In this document: one piece after another, positions 21,493 to 33,436 of the stretch | Position numbering within the stretch: the first letter of the stretch is position 1 | Layout: the number at the start of each line of letters is the position of its first letter | DNA from: Larix kaempferi | Lineage: Eukaryota; Streptophyta; Pinopsida; Pinales; Pinaceae | NCBI GenBank assembly: GCA_027924585.1 | Contig: BSBM01001383.1 | Coordinates: 3,248,001-3,312,000, forward strand | DNA length: 64,000 nt | Direction of reading: 5' to 3' | Made by a program: the position numbers and the translations under genes | The notes under the pieces: model-generated | What the model saw: the letters and a program-made list of their open reading frames with translations, nothing else | What the model was told of the DNA's origin: nothing | Databases searched by the model: none

Positions 21493-22311
21493 TCACCCGT
21501 GAAGCTGCAATGGTTGACTGAATGGATTACTTGGCACAATAGGTGGGACCACATCGTGACTTCCTTCGGATTCGGGAATCTTAACATTCCAGGGATCATC
21601 ATCGTCCTTCAGGCCACCACTAATGTTGAAGCACTCCATGAGAGACTGCATCTGATTGTGGGTGTGCGGGTCGACAGGGTAGGCCACGGGAACGACCTGA
21701 AATATCACATTGTGGATGAGCTGCAAGGCATTATGGACATTAGGGTTGGCATTTGCAAACATAAACGTATGAGTGAAACAGATCGTCAACTCTCCCCATG
21801 TTGTAATGTCTCGGCGTAACTCGGCTGTAGTGTACCACGAGTGCGGTATCTCATCCAATGTATGGACAAAAGCATGGACCCACTCATCTCTAGGTCGTGC
21901 TACCCACAATCGTTGGCACTCCATCACATGGTCACTGGGATCAGTCCGACCATCATACTTGCCAGTGTGATAAACTTCAGTATCGCCGAACCGAACCATC
22001 ATTAACCTTCGACACTGTGACCAATATTTAATGAATTGCTTATGTGTTTCCCACCATCGTGCTGGAGTAGCCTTCAGTGCTTCCTCCAAAGCTAGCAATC
22101 GCCGTGGTTCTGGAACGCGGTCTTCAAATTCTGCTACAAAGGTGTTTAGGCCAGGAAACCCCTCATAGATAGGCAATGTGATCGTTTCGGTCGCAACACG
22201 ACATAAAGATTGTGTAAGTAAACCACATTTCTGGACTGATACTTCATGCATTCGATTCTGCCAATGTTCTAAGGCATCATCAGAGTCGGAGGACGCAGAA
22301 CTCTCAGTGCA
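21493..22311 (-). pseudogene. Second gag-like domain of F1 (after protease)
   Basis: The ORF 21493-22251 is open for 252 residues. It has LPIYEGFPGLNTFVAEFEDRV, then PARWWETHKQFIKYWSQCRRL, then DEWVHAFVHTLDEIPHSWY and ITTWGELTICFTHTF. The spacing of the W, IP..W and TW..L...F...F motifs fits the capsid-type gag fold of Ty3/gypsy. It lies downstream of the protease, where RT is expected. It ends SNPFSQPLQLHG. F2 has the same domain in the same place. In related autonomous elements I would expect RT to follow. Confidence 0.7.
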
Positions 22312-22869
22312 TCAATCCAACTCACCGTAGGGTGTAGGATGAATGTAATCTTTAGAAATGTTGAAGGCATGGTCCCATCTAGCGGGATAGTAATCTTTTA
22401 CAGGCTCCACGTTTCGTCGTCCTTCAGCCGGATCCAAAGGGGCAATAACTCTGAAATCATGATTCTCAAAGGTCATCATGCGCTTCTTAAAGTTGATTAC
22501 AGCTCCACTGTCGTTAGCCCATCCAATCCCCAAGAGTGCTGGATAAGAGCTTCCTCCCTCAACAACTTAGATAACATCAAAATCAACATAAGTCTTCATG
22601 CCCTCAATATCAATCATGAGCCGCAGAACTCACCCAATGGGTGTTACCTTGGCATGGTTAGCCAACCGGAGCTGCACAGGAGACCAGCTCAATGGGGGAC
22701 TCCCCATCTTCTGCCACGCCTACTTGGTTAAGATGTTAACATCCGAACCAAGGTCAAGAATCACAGAGTCAACATCATAGTCACCAATCTGAATATTCAT
22801 TCGCATTTTCTTGCCAGTATTCCATCACTGTAAGGAGTTTACTGCTGACTCCTGCCGTCCTTTCGAAAA
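22312..22869 (-). pseudogene. Aspartic protease of F1
   Basis: The minus strand reads ILDLGSDVNIL around 22730-22760, corresponding to the active-site loop, with DLGS where active enzymes have D(S/T)G. SWSPVQLRLANHAKV and later LLGIGWANDSGAVINFKKR follow, the flap and C-terminal helix region. Several stops lie between these blocks. Such proteases cleave the gag polyprotein during particle maturation. The same DLGS form occurs in F2 and F3, so it may be a lineage trait and not decay of one copy. Confidence 0.7.
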
Positions 22870-25640
22870 TCACTGTAACCATCCTTCAATCTCAACCAGG
22901 GAAACTGAGTCTCGTGCCAATGACAGACAACTTTCAAGGAACTTCTGCAATATCCCTGGTGGTGGTCGATCGGCGTCTGATGTGGCATCAAAGACAGGCT
23001 GCATATCGCAGACAACAACCTTACCGCGATCTTTCTCCAAAGTTCGACGTGCCTCTAGGAACATCTCCCACTCCACATCAATGTCAAATTTTACCATTTT
23101 CTGATCAGCCAAGCGAATGAGTGGTCGCGAACCATCTTCCCCAGTCGTCTTACCTCCACGAGTGACAATAACCACTAAATCATCTTGTGTTCGTGGTTCT
23201 GCAGAAATAGTCACAATATTGGCACCCTGTGTCTGGTTCTGCTGCAGGTTCCCTTGTTGATTTACGTTCGGATTAGTGTTCGGCGGTGGTCGGGGGGGCT
23301 GGTTCTGCACTGGTTGCTGCACCGGGTTTTGTACCGGTCGCTATACTAGGTTCTGTAGTTGCGGAGTGTTCCCAGCCTGCCATCTTGCAATCAACTGTGG
23401 ACAATTATCGACTGTATGATCATTACCAGAACAAAACATACACTGATTCTATAGCAGTGAGCAGTCGCGTTGATAATGCCCCCATACCGCATAGTGGTAA
23501 CATTGAACAGGTCCTTGACCACCTCGGCCTCCTCCTCCACGACCAAATCCACCACCGCGTTTGCCCCTGTAGCCTCCCCAGTAAGCGGCCTGCTACTGTT
23601 ATTGAGCTTGGTTGAACTGCTGCTGCATGGGTGCTGGTGGCATCGCTTGCCCTTGTGGAGCATAGTGCGGTTGTTGCACGTACTGAGGCTGCGGGGTTTC
23701 ACCGGTGTATATTGCGGTATGAACTGCTGCGGTTGCTGCTGTGGTACAAACTGCATCTATGGTTGAGGTATCGGCTGAGCTACCTACGACTGTAATGGTG
23801 CAGTGCACTGATCATCGTTGACATAGAATGCATCACACATTCTCTCCTGTAGCAACCCATATGCACAACAATCCTTGTCATCATGTCCTACCGAATTGCA
23901 GAAGGTGCAATACAGATTTCACGGGGTTGTGACCATTTTCTGCATATACGGGCAATTATCGTGACTGTGCCCAAACACTTGGAAAACACGACACCATGGC
24001 ATACTGCCGCCATTCAACGGATTGGGTGCATCAGAGACCAAATAATTACGAAAATATGGGAAATCATCTTTCGTATGTCCCTCTCGTCGACATCGCGTAC
24101 ACCATACTTCATAGCGTTGTTCCTTGTTCTTATTTAAATCTTACAATTGTATAGTTAGGTTAGCGAGCTGTGTCTGTATCTACGACATCCTAGCTGCATT
24201 ATCTACAATCGGTGATGCTTCCAATCACATTGCGATCTCCAGAGCTTCGCTGGGTGTCAAAATGTTTTACTGCATCAGCGACAACCGAATGTGGGTTAGC
24301 AGTGCCACAATGAACCATTCTTTATGTTGGACAATGCTCATATTGAAACTAACCTTTTCCATCAGTGTCTTGAATCGTTGGTCGAAATCCCATACTGTCT
24401 CATTGGGATACTGCTTAATTTCCTTCAATTCAGTAATATATTGGGCCTTTGACTTAGGTCGTCTAAATTCAGCAATCAGCCCATCCCGAATCTCATCCAG
24501 TGACTTCTCTGGGGCCCCCGTAGGGACTAAAACAAACTTCATGAACCAATCTAATGCACGACTTCGCAGAGTCGTGGCTAACTGTCCTTTCTTAGCATTG
24601 TCATCAGTGATTTGTTTCAGTCCAGACCGCTTCACACAAAAACCAATACTGTTCTAGGTTGTCTGTCGCACTTCCATGGAACAATGGTAGCTTAGCATCA
24701 TCGCCCGCCATCTTGGACTTCCTTCCTCAAGTCGCTGTGCTACTACTACAAATTAACTTCTGCAGTGTCGACGAACTCGGCGGTGTCGAAGTAGTGTTTC
24801 TTGCTGGCTAAGAGTTAGTGAGCGGAGGTGTGGGTACGTTGGTACTGGGGTTTGGTCCTGCCTCTATCCTGAATGTAGCCTAATTGTTCCTATCAGGACT
24901 GTGAGGTCACTTCGTCCCATGTGGCCTTCCTTCGCGGTTTTGCGGTTCGATTGCAGCAGTACCTTCTCCCGTCCTCTGCCTCTTCTCCTGTCAAAACCTC
25001 GCTCCTCCTCTCATAAGACCACTTTCTTCCTCGGCTTCGCTCACAGTCTCCTCATGGTCTGCACCCATCTACCCCTTTACCATTCCATGTACCGTTCCCC
25101 AGCAGTCGCGGTACCCACGGCCTCCACCCACCAGGCTGTCTACTGATCAAGGTGCATCTTTAATATACCCTTTTTGCAGATTAGCATCTTAATCGACAGT
25201 TGGAACGGCAACAAAAACCTTCCCCTCGGTCCTTGGAATAATTATCTTTAGGATTCACTATAGGATTTCTTCGTATCGACTGCAAATTCAGTGATATATC
25301 CTTCCAAGATGCTATCAAGCCAAACTTCGACAGCCCGCAATGCCTTATTATCGACTTCCTGCAATTCCTGAATCAATTCCGGGGTCCAAGCCGTCGGTTC
25401 ACCACCCTGAAAGTTCCTCTTCTGGAAGGTCAGATTTGACAACCATTCATACAAAATGACTGGGAATTCACAGAAAAAGCATTCATGCGGACCGTCGTGA
25501 ATATATCTTCCCACCCAGTGATCTACCGTCAGTCGCGTATTCCGACTTTCTTCTTCAACAAATTCCTGGAACTTCTGATCGAACCATCTCTATATCTCCG
25601 GCTTTGTCGGGTGCCAAAACATGGCCTCCTTCTACTCTGA
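22870..25640 (-). pseudogene. Gag of F1: N-terminal, capsid and zinc-knuckle regions
   Basis: The N-terminal domain (25248-25514) contains LYEWLSNL, TAWTPELIQELQEVDN and ITEFAVDTKKSY, shared with F2 and F3. The capsid-like domain (24267-24635) has KGQLATTLRSRALDWFMKFV, KSLDEIRDGLIAEFRRPK and NETVWDFDQRFK. Zinc knuckles follow, including CMFCSGNDHTVDNC (near 23400-23460), next to a Gly/Arg-rich stretch at about 23520-23590. The ORF 22870-23322 encodes the link to protease (VVIVTRGGKTTG; ILQKFLESCLSL). The whole is split by stops and frameshifts. Confidence 0.8.
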
Positions 25641-25675
25641 ACACGGTCCCAGCAATGGAACCATTTGTTGACCAA

Positions 25676-26526
25676 ATCGCGATCTCATAGTCGACAGGGG
25701 TTCACCAACTATTGACACATACCCGCAGTCTCCCTAGGCACCGGCTCGGGCAGGTTTGAGCCCACCCAGCAACACCCGCAGAGCGGATGAGGTCTCACCC
25801 AAGGCGTCCAGGAAGAGAAGACGGAACCATGTTTTCGACGAGGGAGGAGGCGAGTTGTGACAGTATGATACCAACAACAATTCTAAATATTCATCATGAA
25901 GTTATAGCACATCACTTTAATTGCAGCATTTAACATTACAGTAAAAATATATCTATAACATATTATTGCGGCATTCACATCATAGCGACATAAACGGATA
26001 ATTGTGTTAAGACAAGACAATAACATAAGTATCGAGCAACATTACACACAGATTGCACCAAATCATCATCCTTATATTACTGTGGCAAACCAAAAGCAGT
26101 ACATAAATCTCTGTGCAACTCCCCGCATTGTCTTTTTGTCAATCTCCGCATACAGCTCTATTTCTATCTTCTATCCATCGACTTCTCCCTAACACTTACA
26201 ATTCTCATCTATTTATAGGCTTCCACCTATTACAATACTTGTCCACTTTCCTAACCGACACTATGGACAATCGACTAACTGACTTGGTCTAATGACCCAA
26301 AAACCCGCATACCACGGTACAATTGACTCGATATTACAACATACATGACCCAAAACCCGCCAACTGCGTTATACTTGACTCAATATTACAAAATACATGG
26401 TCCAAGTGACCCAAAACCCACCAACTACGGTATCCTTTGGCACCAAATACTCCTTTTGCGCCTTCATCCAACGTGTCACGGTGTCAGCAGTACCGTGATA
26501 TTTCCTCATCAAACCGCCTGCCAACA
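25676..26526 (-). repeat. 5' LTR of F1 (minus strand)
   Basis: It pairs with 19551-20411. On the plus strand it starts TGTTGACCAAATCGCG and ends GCCTGCCAACA. Differences from the partner are mostly C/T and G/A, as expected from long decay of methylated cytosines. Confidence 0.9.
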
Positions 26527-26531
26527 ATGAC

Positions 26532-27539
26532 AAGGCGCACATTCTCAAGGGAATTGCTCATTCGGTGATAGAAGGAGGCCATTGGAAGAAAGGAGAAGAA
26601 CTAGAAGAGATTGTGACACAGAAATGCATAAGTATTAATGTTGATGAACCGGGCGTTGTTCATGGAAATCCAATAGAGTTGAATGGAAGGCATTCGCGCG
26701 CATGAAATTAATTTGATGAGATATGCATTCAATATCGCGCAAGTTAAAGAAGGTGGTGGAGTCACCAAAATTAAATGTCGAATTTTATAGGTGATGAAAG
26801 AATGTACAAAAAGCCAAAAATTCAATTCATTTGGTTGTGTGATGAAATTATGTTGCCCCAAAAGCTTAAGTACGATGATGACACGCAATGGCTCTCACAC
26901 AAACTAAGTAGATCCGCTTTAATGTTGAGCCGACGGACAAACGTGCCAAATCTTTGGTTGTCATGGAAAGAGATGCGACAATAATAAATGCGACAAGGCA
27001 AGGTGATAGTGCAGTAAATGCGACAGATGAAGCATTCATGCATGGAAAGGAAGCAAGTGAAAAGACAAAGTGAAATGAGGAAAAGGTTTTGGCACTATGT
27101 AGTTGGCGTGAAAGGAATTCTTCATGGATCACTGCACAAAGAATGATGTGGTGTTGTGAAAAGAACATGAGATCAAGATGATAGAGTAATGTAACACTTG
27201 TATTAGGAAAGCAATCAAGGTTAATTATGAAAAGATATCACTGCACAATTGCAACAAATAAATGAACCATAAAGACAGGGGGATTCATCCCTGAAAATAG
27301 TTGAGGTAAAGGCCGACGCAAAAATAAAACAAAAGCAGAACCTACATTGCGCAAGTAATGGCACCTCTTTTCCATTGATGTCAAAGAGGGAGAAATGCAT
27401 GAAGCTGACATAACCGTTGGTGTAATGCATGAAGCTGGTTATACATCATCATAGAGGTAATTGCAGAAACAACAACATACGTGGAAGAGTGTGAAGCAGA
27501 TCATTATGCAACAGACGTGAAAGAGTGTGAAGTAGATCA
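26532..27539. other. Unidentified sequence between F1 and F3
   Basis: No domain recognised. The plus strand has weak ORFs (26775-26984 and others) with no known motif. Near 27480-27540 a 36-bp phrase (GTGTGAAGCAGATCA-like) is repeated twice. It may be LTR or leader sequence of an unrecognised element. Confidence 0.3.
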
Positions 27540-27549
27540 CTACAACAAT

Positions 27550-27747
27550 GTCAACAATAACACTGGCTAACCTTCCAAAGGGTATAACTTTCTCCTGATT
27601 AGCCATTCTCAACTGGATAGGTGACCATAAAAGCTTTGGTCTCCTCATCTGCTGCCATGTCTGTTTAGTTAAGACATTTACTTCAGATCCGAGATCAAGG
27701 ATGATCTCATCCATTTCATAGTCTCCTATTTGTGCACTGAGTGTCAT
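27550..27747 (-). pseudogene. Protease fragment of F3
   Basis: It reads IILDLGSEVNVLTKQTW, the active-site loop in its DLGS form, followed by LLWSPIQLRMANQEKVIPFGRLA. The match ends near 27570 and the ORF runs on into unrelated sequence, marking a truncation. Confidence 0.7.
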
Positions 27748-27813
27748 TTCTCAGCCTGATCTTTTGTGTTTCTTGATCTGGTGAACTGCGCTGTCGGTAG
27801 TCTCTGTCTCGCT

Positions 27814-30250
27814 CTATGGTTCATACTGGTTTAACAGTTTTTGCAATTCCACTATAGTGTCTGGGCTCTTCAGCAACTTCATGCAACTCCTTAGGAATTG
27901 TGCAACAGAGGTGCCTGTCTTTGCTGCGGCGCTTGTTTTGTCATAAGCAGCCGACATATCTTCTATATATGGTGTTTCTCTACGCAGCGAGATTCTTGGC
28001 AACCTGGGTGCTGACTCTTTGAAGATATCCCACGCTTCTTCGAAGACTTCTCTGTTTTTCTCCAAGTTGAAAGCAAGCACTTTCCCAGTAGCTTTTCTTA
28101 TCCATATTGTTTCAAGAGGGGTATGCTTAGTGTTGGAATCCCCAAAATTCGAAGCTTCTGCTCCTTTATCTCTCCCTGTCGTAGCGCCACTTCGCGTCAC
28201 TACATTGATAGTTGGATCTGCAGGTCTCTTTTCTGCTGTGATCAACTGAATGTTTGGGTTTGGTGCATCTTGCCGCTTCTGTTTCTGCATTTCTACCTTT
28301 AACACTGGGCAGTCTTCAATAACATGGTCGAACGATTTACAATAATTACACATAGTGCATGGGTTGGTACAATCTCTAGATACATGACCTACTTGGCCAT
28401 AGTTATAACAGATTACTTGACCTCGGCCTCGTCCTTGTGCTGGGCCGTTATTCCTTCCTCTCCCGTGGTATCCTCTGCGGCCTTTGTATGCTCCCTTATC
28501 ATGCTGGACATTATCTTGTTTTTGCGGTCTCATCTTGGAATCTGTATACTCCTCCATACATATGCTCGATATCTTTATTTCTTTCCAACATGAGTTCATA
28601 TGAACAACAATTGGACTCATCATGCCTAGCTGACTTACAGAAATTGCAATATAGATTTTTAGGTGTTTTTACATATTTCTGTATTAAGTAGCAGTCCTCT
28701 GGCCGATGTCCTCTAGTTCTGCAAATTTCACACCATGGCCCTTGGTTTAGATTTAATGGGTTTGTTGCACCCATTATAAGGAATTCCTAGAATAAAGGAC
28801 AATGATCCTTAGTGTGTCCTTCTCCCTTACAACCTGTACACTAGAATTCCTGTCTCTCTTGCTTTCCTTTCTTGATATCTTGTAGTTGTAGTGTCAGGGT
28901 AGCCAACTGGGTTTGAATATGAGACATCCTAGTGCTAGTTTCTCCATTAGGTGAATCTTCTAACTTCATCGCGATCTCCAAGGCTACCTGTGAAGCCACT
29001 TTCTGCTGCATTAACGACAGTCTGATATGGGGCAACAACGCAGCTATAAACCATTCCTGGTGCTGTTGCGGTGCTATAACGAAGCTTACTTGGTCCAACA
29101 ATGTCTTAAATTTTTGGTCAAATTCCCAGACTGTTTCATTAGGTTTCTACTTGATCTCTTTTAACTCTGTTATACACTGTGATTTTGACTTCAGCTTCCT
29201 AAATTATGCTAAGAGTGCAGCCTTGATTTCTATCAGGGTTCTATTCTGTCCCTGTGAATATTTCATGAACCAATGCAAGGCTCTGTCTCTAAAAGTTGTG
29301 ATGAGCTGCGCTCGCTTGACAACTTCATCCTGGACTTGTTTAACATTCCATACGGCTTCACATAGAAGCCAATGCTGATCAGGGTCTTCTAGACCTGTTC
29401 CTTTGAATATCGACAACTTAATATCTTCAGTCATGCTTCTTCTAGGTGGTGGAGGATTTTGGGCAGGTTGCTGAGCAGAGAAAATAAAAGTAGTATTGCA
29501 CAGAACGGTCTGACTGTTAGGGATATTTGCGATAGGGGGGTTCTGTGCGATGGAAGGCGCAGTGTTCACAAGCGGTGGGTTCTGCGGAGTAATAGGCTGA
29601 TATGTGGAAGATAGAGGTGAGGTTTGGCTATCAGGTTCGGCTTGTGAATCAACGTCTATGTGGAGTCCATGTCCACTGGAATTTTTCTTAGGCGTATATT
29701 TATATCTTTTCCCACTTCTTAGATTACGTGTCTCTTCGTCAGACTCACTAAAAATGCTATTGACCATTACAAATTCAAAGAGTTCACTGCATTCTAAAAA
29801 CACCTTTCTCGGCTAAGAGCATTTAATGTATAATCTGAGGTTGTTTAGATACTTACCTCCGAATCCCTTGAAAAAATCTCTTTCAGTTGCGATGTAGGAC
29901 TTTAGCATGTCCACAGCGAACTGCGTCACGAAGCTCTGTAGTATACTATCCACCCAGAAGTCGACTGCTCTCGTGAATGGGCTATCTACTGCTTTGAGCC
30001 TCTCAATGAGCTCTGGTGTCCACTTGGTTGGTACGTCTCGTGGGGTACAGTTTTTGCGCTCTGCGAGCCTTGACAACCACTCGTGTAGCTCATTCCCAAA
30101 GCTTGCCCAAAAAACTTCGTTAACGTCCTTCCACAGGTATTTGTTCAACCACTGAATGTCAGAGAGATGTGGGTGTCTGTTTTCTTTACTTCGAAATCTC
30201 TTTCTGTCTTGTAACACCAAGCCCAGATTTCTTTCTTGTCTGGATGCCAA
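27814..30250 (-). pseudogene. Gag of F3, long and nearly in one frame
   Basis: N-terminal domain (29813-30250) shows LHEWLSRLAERKN, TKWTPELIERLKAVD and FVTQFAVDMLKSY. Capsid-like domain (about 28841-29450) shows STFKGTGLEDPDQHW-like sequence, FRDRALHWFMKY and QEWFIAALLPHIRLSLMQQK. Zinc knuckles include CEICRTRGHRPEDC, CNFCKSARHDESNC and CNYCKSFDHVIEDC, plus a damaged CYNYGQVGHVSRDC. A Gly/Arg-rich stretch (YKGRRGYHGRGRNNGPAQGR) lies between them. Blocks from 30250 to 28511 share one frame with a few stops. One frameshift near 28620 moves to the frame of 27814-28623, which runs on toward protease. Confidence 0.8.
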
Positions 30251-30335
30251 ACGTCAATACCCAACGAAGCTTCTTCTTCATCGCACATCATGCCTTCAAC
30301 TCATCACAGATTCTTGTCGCGGCAATGAAACCATT

Positions 30336-31831
30336 TGTTGTCTTATATAGCTGTTCTAGAGGTTTCCAATGCAGACCCAGGTTCTTAGCGGTTCAAGGAA
30401 CCAACAAAACCCCTTTTCACCGGCCCTTTCAGGAATAGCCTGCAAACAGGCTGAGGTTTCGCCCGAGGTGAAGGTATGGGGGAGTTGCAGAATCAGGTTT
30501 CCACAACTATGTGATGAGTTGTTTAACACAGATTCAATAAACAATGCACCATGGATCCTGCGCTGCGGACTTGGCGTTTATACAGGTTAAGATGTTGTGC
30601 CACTCGTGCATCCAAGGGCTGCGCGATGCGAATCTTATTCCATAGTAGGACAACACCACCGATAGCTGCGCTGCCTTCATGAAACTTAACTACTTTAATT
30701 AACGGGACCTTAACAAATAGTATGCATCCACTGTTACCTCGTAGTATTTGTCTTATGATTTATGCAATATGACAACATAATACCCTGCGCACTTCTGGTG
30801 CTGCGCACAGTATAGATCTTTTTCGTTAAGTGATTGCCCGACCAATTCATACATTCACATACTTAGAAATACTTGTTCATACAACATTCATCCATGCATA
30901 TGCAACACTTAACATATTATTCCCATTCTCATTCTTTTGGCAAATACACATAATATTAAAACACATAAGTTGACAAGCATGAGCTCAAGCATTCATCGTA
31001 AGCAAATAAACAAGTGCAAAACATACAAACAATCACACAACACAGCATTTAACATGGTTCACCCCCAGGATGGGAGCTACGTCCATAGGAACTGTTGTTA
31101 TATTATACCAGGAAGGGTACAACAGTTCCAATTTGAGCACTCAACTGCAGATGTTCTTCTCTCTCAATAGGTCTTTGCGCACTCAGCTTGCAGAGCCTTT
31201 ACAAAATTGTCTCTTAACAGAATACTTCTCAATAATAATCAACAATAGAGAATCAACAACCCTTTTCGTTACAAAATATGCCTTATTTATAGATCATGCC
31301 TGTAGGTCATGTCTTTACAATGCATGGAAAAACCCTAAGGTTCCCAAAATTGGTGCGGATACCCGCCACCCTGCCTATCGTTGTCACCAGGTCACTCCAC
31401 TTGCTTCGGCCGCCTGACTGGGCCACACATGGCTCTAACGGCCTTCTCATAGTCGTAGTCATCACAAAACCTTTGCACTGCATCATGGCCTGTCACTTTC
31501 CATCCCTTTAGCCTGCCTGTCATCATCGAGTTAGTGGCCTAGCTCCTTAACTGCTTGCCGCCACTCCCTTTTACGGGTCGCTTTCCTCATCCTTCATTCT
31601 ACTTCTTACCCAAAATAGGTCGCTTACTCAGCTCGAACTTCCTCTATACTCTTTTACCAAAAGTAGTTGTTGTGCAGGCCTGCGCACCAGCATTGCTGCG
31701 TCAAAACTGCATATGTACTCCGAGCTGCGCATTTCTCAAAATTGTGTCTTGTGACGTCGCAGCCCAAAAGCCGCACAACTCCCAAAATTGTGTCCTTATC
31801 AAAATTGTGCCTACTTGGGCCACGCCCGACA
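30336..31831 (-). repeat. LTR(s) of F3 (minus strand), possibly composite
   Basis: The end at 30336 is well placed: the minus strand reads ACAACA followed by the F-type PBS. The other end is taken as 31831 because S-type LTR sequence resumes there and the minus strand begins TGTCGGGCGTGG. The 1.5-kb length exceeds the 850-870 bp of F1 and F2 LTRs. Two TATA-like sites (near 30585 and near 31285) suggest that a second, nested LTR may be included. Internal boundaries are unresolved. Confidence 0.45.
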
Positions 31832-32563
31832 ATGATCTAGCGAGGATCCCAGTGCACACATACAGAGGAATGAAATAGTTGATGGTGTGCATAATGATGT
31901 TGTAGATCTTTGACAGATGCACAAATACTAAAAGGCAGAAACACAAAAGTATGTGCAACTGTGTGAAGATTGAATGATAGGATTGCAGACATCACGTAGA
32001 CAGTCACAGATGCTGTAAGTAAGGAAGTAGCTTACAAACATAACTGAAATATATCAGAAGATGCGTAGATGTTTAGCTGATGCATGAAGACTGAAGTGAA
32101 GTGTGCGAAGTTGAGAAGTCCATCTGGTGGATGACGACAGAGCAACAACAGGATCCGGTAAGCGCATCATGATGAGGATGATCCGAGACAAGTGCGTTAA
32201 ACTGAAAGGACGAATCAACTGATGCACGACATGTCACAAATTGTATAAAAGACTGTGGTACTTAAACATAATGGACACATCAGTTAGTGCGCAGTTCCGT
32301 CTGTTACTGATGCATTATCTCAGAGCAACAAACTATCAATTGAAAGCACAATATCAGTTGGTGAGTGCAGTTGCGCAGAAGCAGATCGACAAAGCATACC
32401 TTGGCACAGACTGTAGAATCAACAAGCACATAGTACATGAAGTGGGACACGAGCATAAGTGTTGAATTGAGAGGAATGAGAAGTCAAGTGATGTATGCAA
32501 CACATTGACAGTGAATTCTCTACATTAGAAGTTAGCGTACAATAGAACTAATTTCAGAATATA
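31832..32563 (+). repeat. Fragment of an S-type copia LTR
   Basis: It aligns along its length with about 8440-9180 of the S LTR (for example AATGATGTTGTAGATC and GTACATGAAGT in both). It is bounded on the left by F3 and on the right by F2, so F elements appear to have struck this LTR from both sides. Confidence 0.85.
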
Positions 32564-33436
32564 TGTTGGCATGGGATCAAGGTGTATAATTTTTGGTACA
32601 TTCAGTGACGAAAGGGACAACAAAAAGGGTAAAGGACCAGTCGGGGAGCGTATAAAGCAGAAGATAAGAGGATAGCGCAGAGTAGTTGGTTATTTAGATA
32701 ATTAATTAAAGAGTCACTCTGCGAAGTGGATCAAGAGTAATGGCCAAGTGAGCCTATAAATAGGAGTAGAATTGTAAGCCTAAGGGCATATTGGATCTCG
32801 ATATCTTTTTGTATCTTTGTAGTGGATCCTAATCCATGTTTGAAGTTGAATCTGATCTGACCTTCAACGTCTTTTGTCTTTTTCATCTTGATGTCGATTT
32901 GCGGGTCTGATTTTGTATTGGTTCTGCGAATGTGTATCTCAGATACAGCGATGTAAGACAGACTGATGAGTAATGAGAATGAATGTTTTGGCTATGTCTA
33001 TGTATCTTTTACCTATCGTTGTGTGATTGATTATGTGTTATCGCATTATAAATGAATGTATGATTTCACAACATGATTAAATATGGTTTATGAATGAAGC
33101 TGTAATGTCACAGTAGTGTTACGTATTTCATATCGATTAGATATGCTGCTATAATATGTTAATGCGTATATCTAACCGACGCGGTTTGATACGAATGATG
33201 TTTATGTTGATCTCCGGGTCACATTGCGAATGAATGCGAATGATGCATGTTCTCTCATATCTGCGGAAACGTGGTTCCTACAACCCCCCATTAGATATAT
33301 CGGGTGAGACTTCACTCTCTCTGTGGGTGTTGCTGGAAAGACTAAACCCTTTTCAGGTCGATGTCTATGTGAGATTATGTTGAGTTTTTTTGATAGTTGT
33401 ACGAAGTAAACCCCTCTCGATAGATATGTGTCAACA
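32564..33436 (+). repeat. 5' LTR of F2
   Basis: It begins TGTTGGCATGGGATC at the point where S-type LTR sequence stops and ends GTGTCAACA before the PBS-like AATGGTTCCCTTTCCGGGA. A TATA-like CCTATAAATAGG lies near 32754. The start resembles that of the F1 LTR (TGTTGGCA). The second copy is not in the window. Confidence 0.65.

Larger units (their letters stand above)
19551..26526 (-). mobile_element. F1: gag-protease-gag LTR element without RT or integrase
   Basis: Paired LTRs (19551-20411 and 25676-26526) bound a 5.3-kb body read on the minus strand. The flanks ACGAC and ATGAC match at 4 of 5 positions. After the right LTR the minus strand reads CAACA then AATGGTTCCATTGCTGGGACC, a PBS-like sequence shared with F2 and F3. 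The body holds an N-terminal gag domain, a capsid-like gag domain, zinc knuckles, an aspartic protease and a second gag-like domain, then about 1 kb without recognisable coding. No RT, RNase H or integrase is visible. The element would depend on proteins in trans. Many stops show it is old. Confidence 0.85.
27540..30335 (-). mobile_element. F3: 5' half of a second F-type element, minus strand
   Basis: The body starts after a PBS-like AATGGTTTCATTGCC (minus strand, just left of 30336). It carries the F-type N-terminal gag, capsid, zinc knuckles and the beginning of protease. The left end breaks off inside or just after the protease near 27550, so a second gag domain and 3' LTR are not seen. 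It shares domain order with F1 and F2 but is diverged from them. Confidence 0.75.

Noticed and set aside
26775-26984. Small host gene
   Set aside because: Only 69 codons, no known motif, in a stretch between decayed retroelements.
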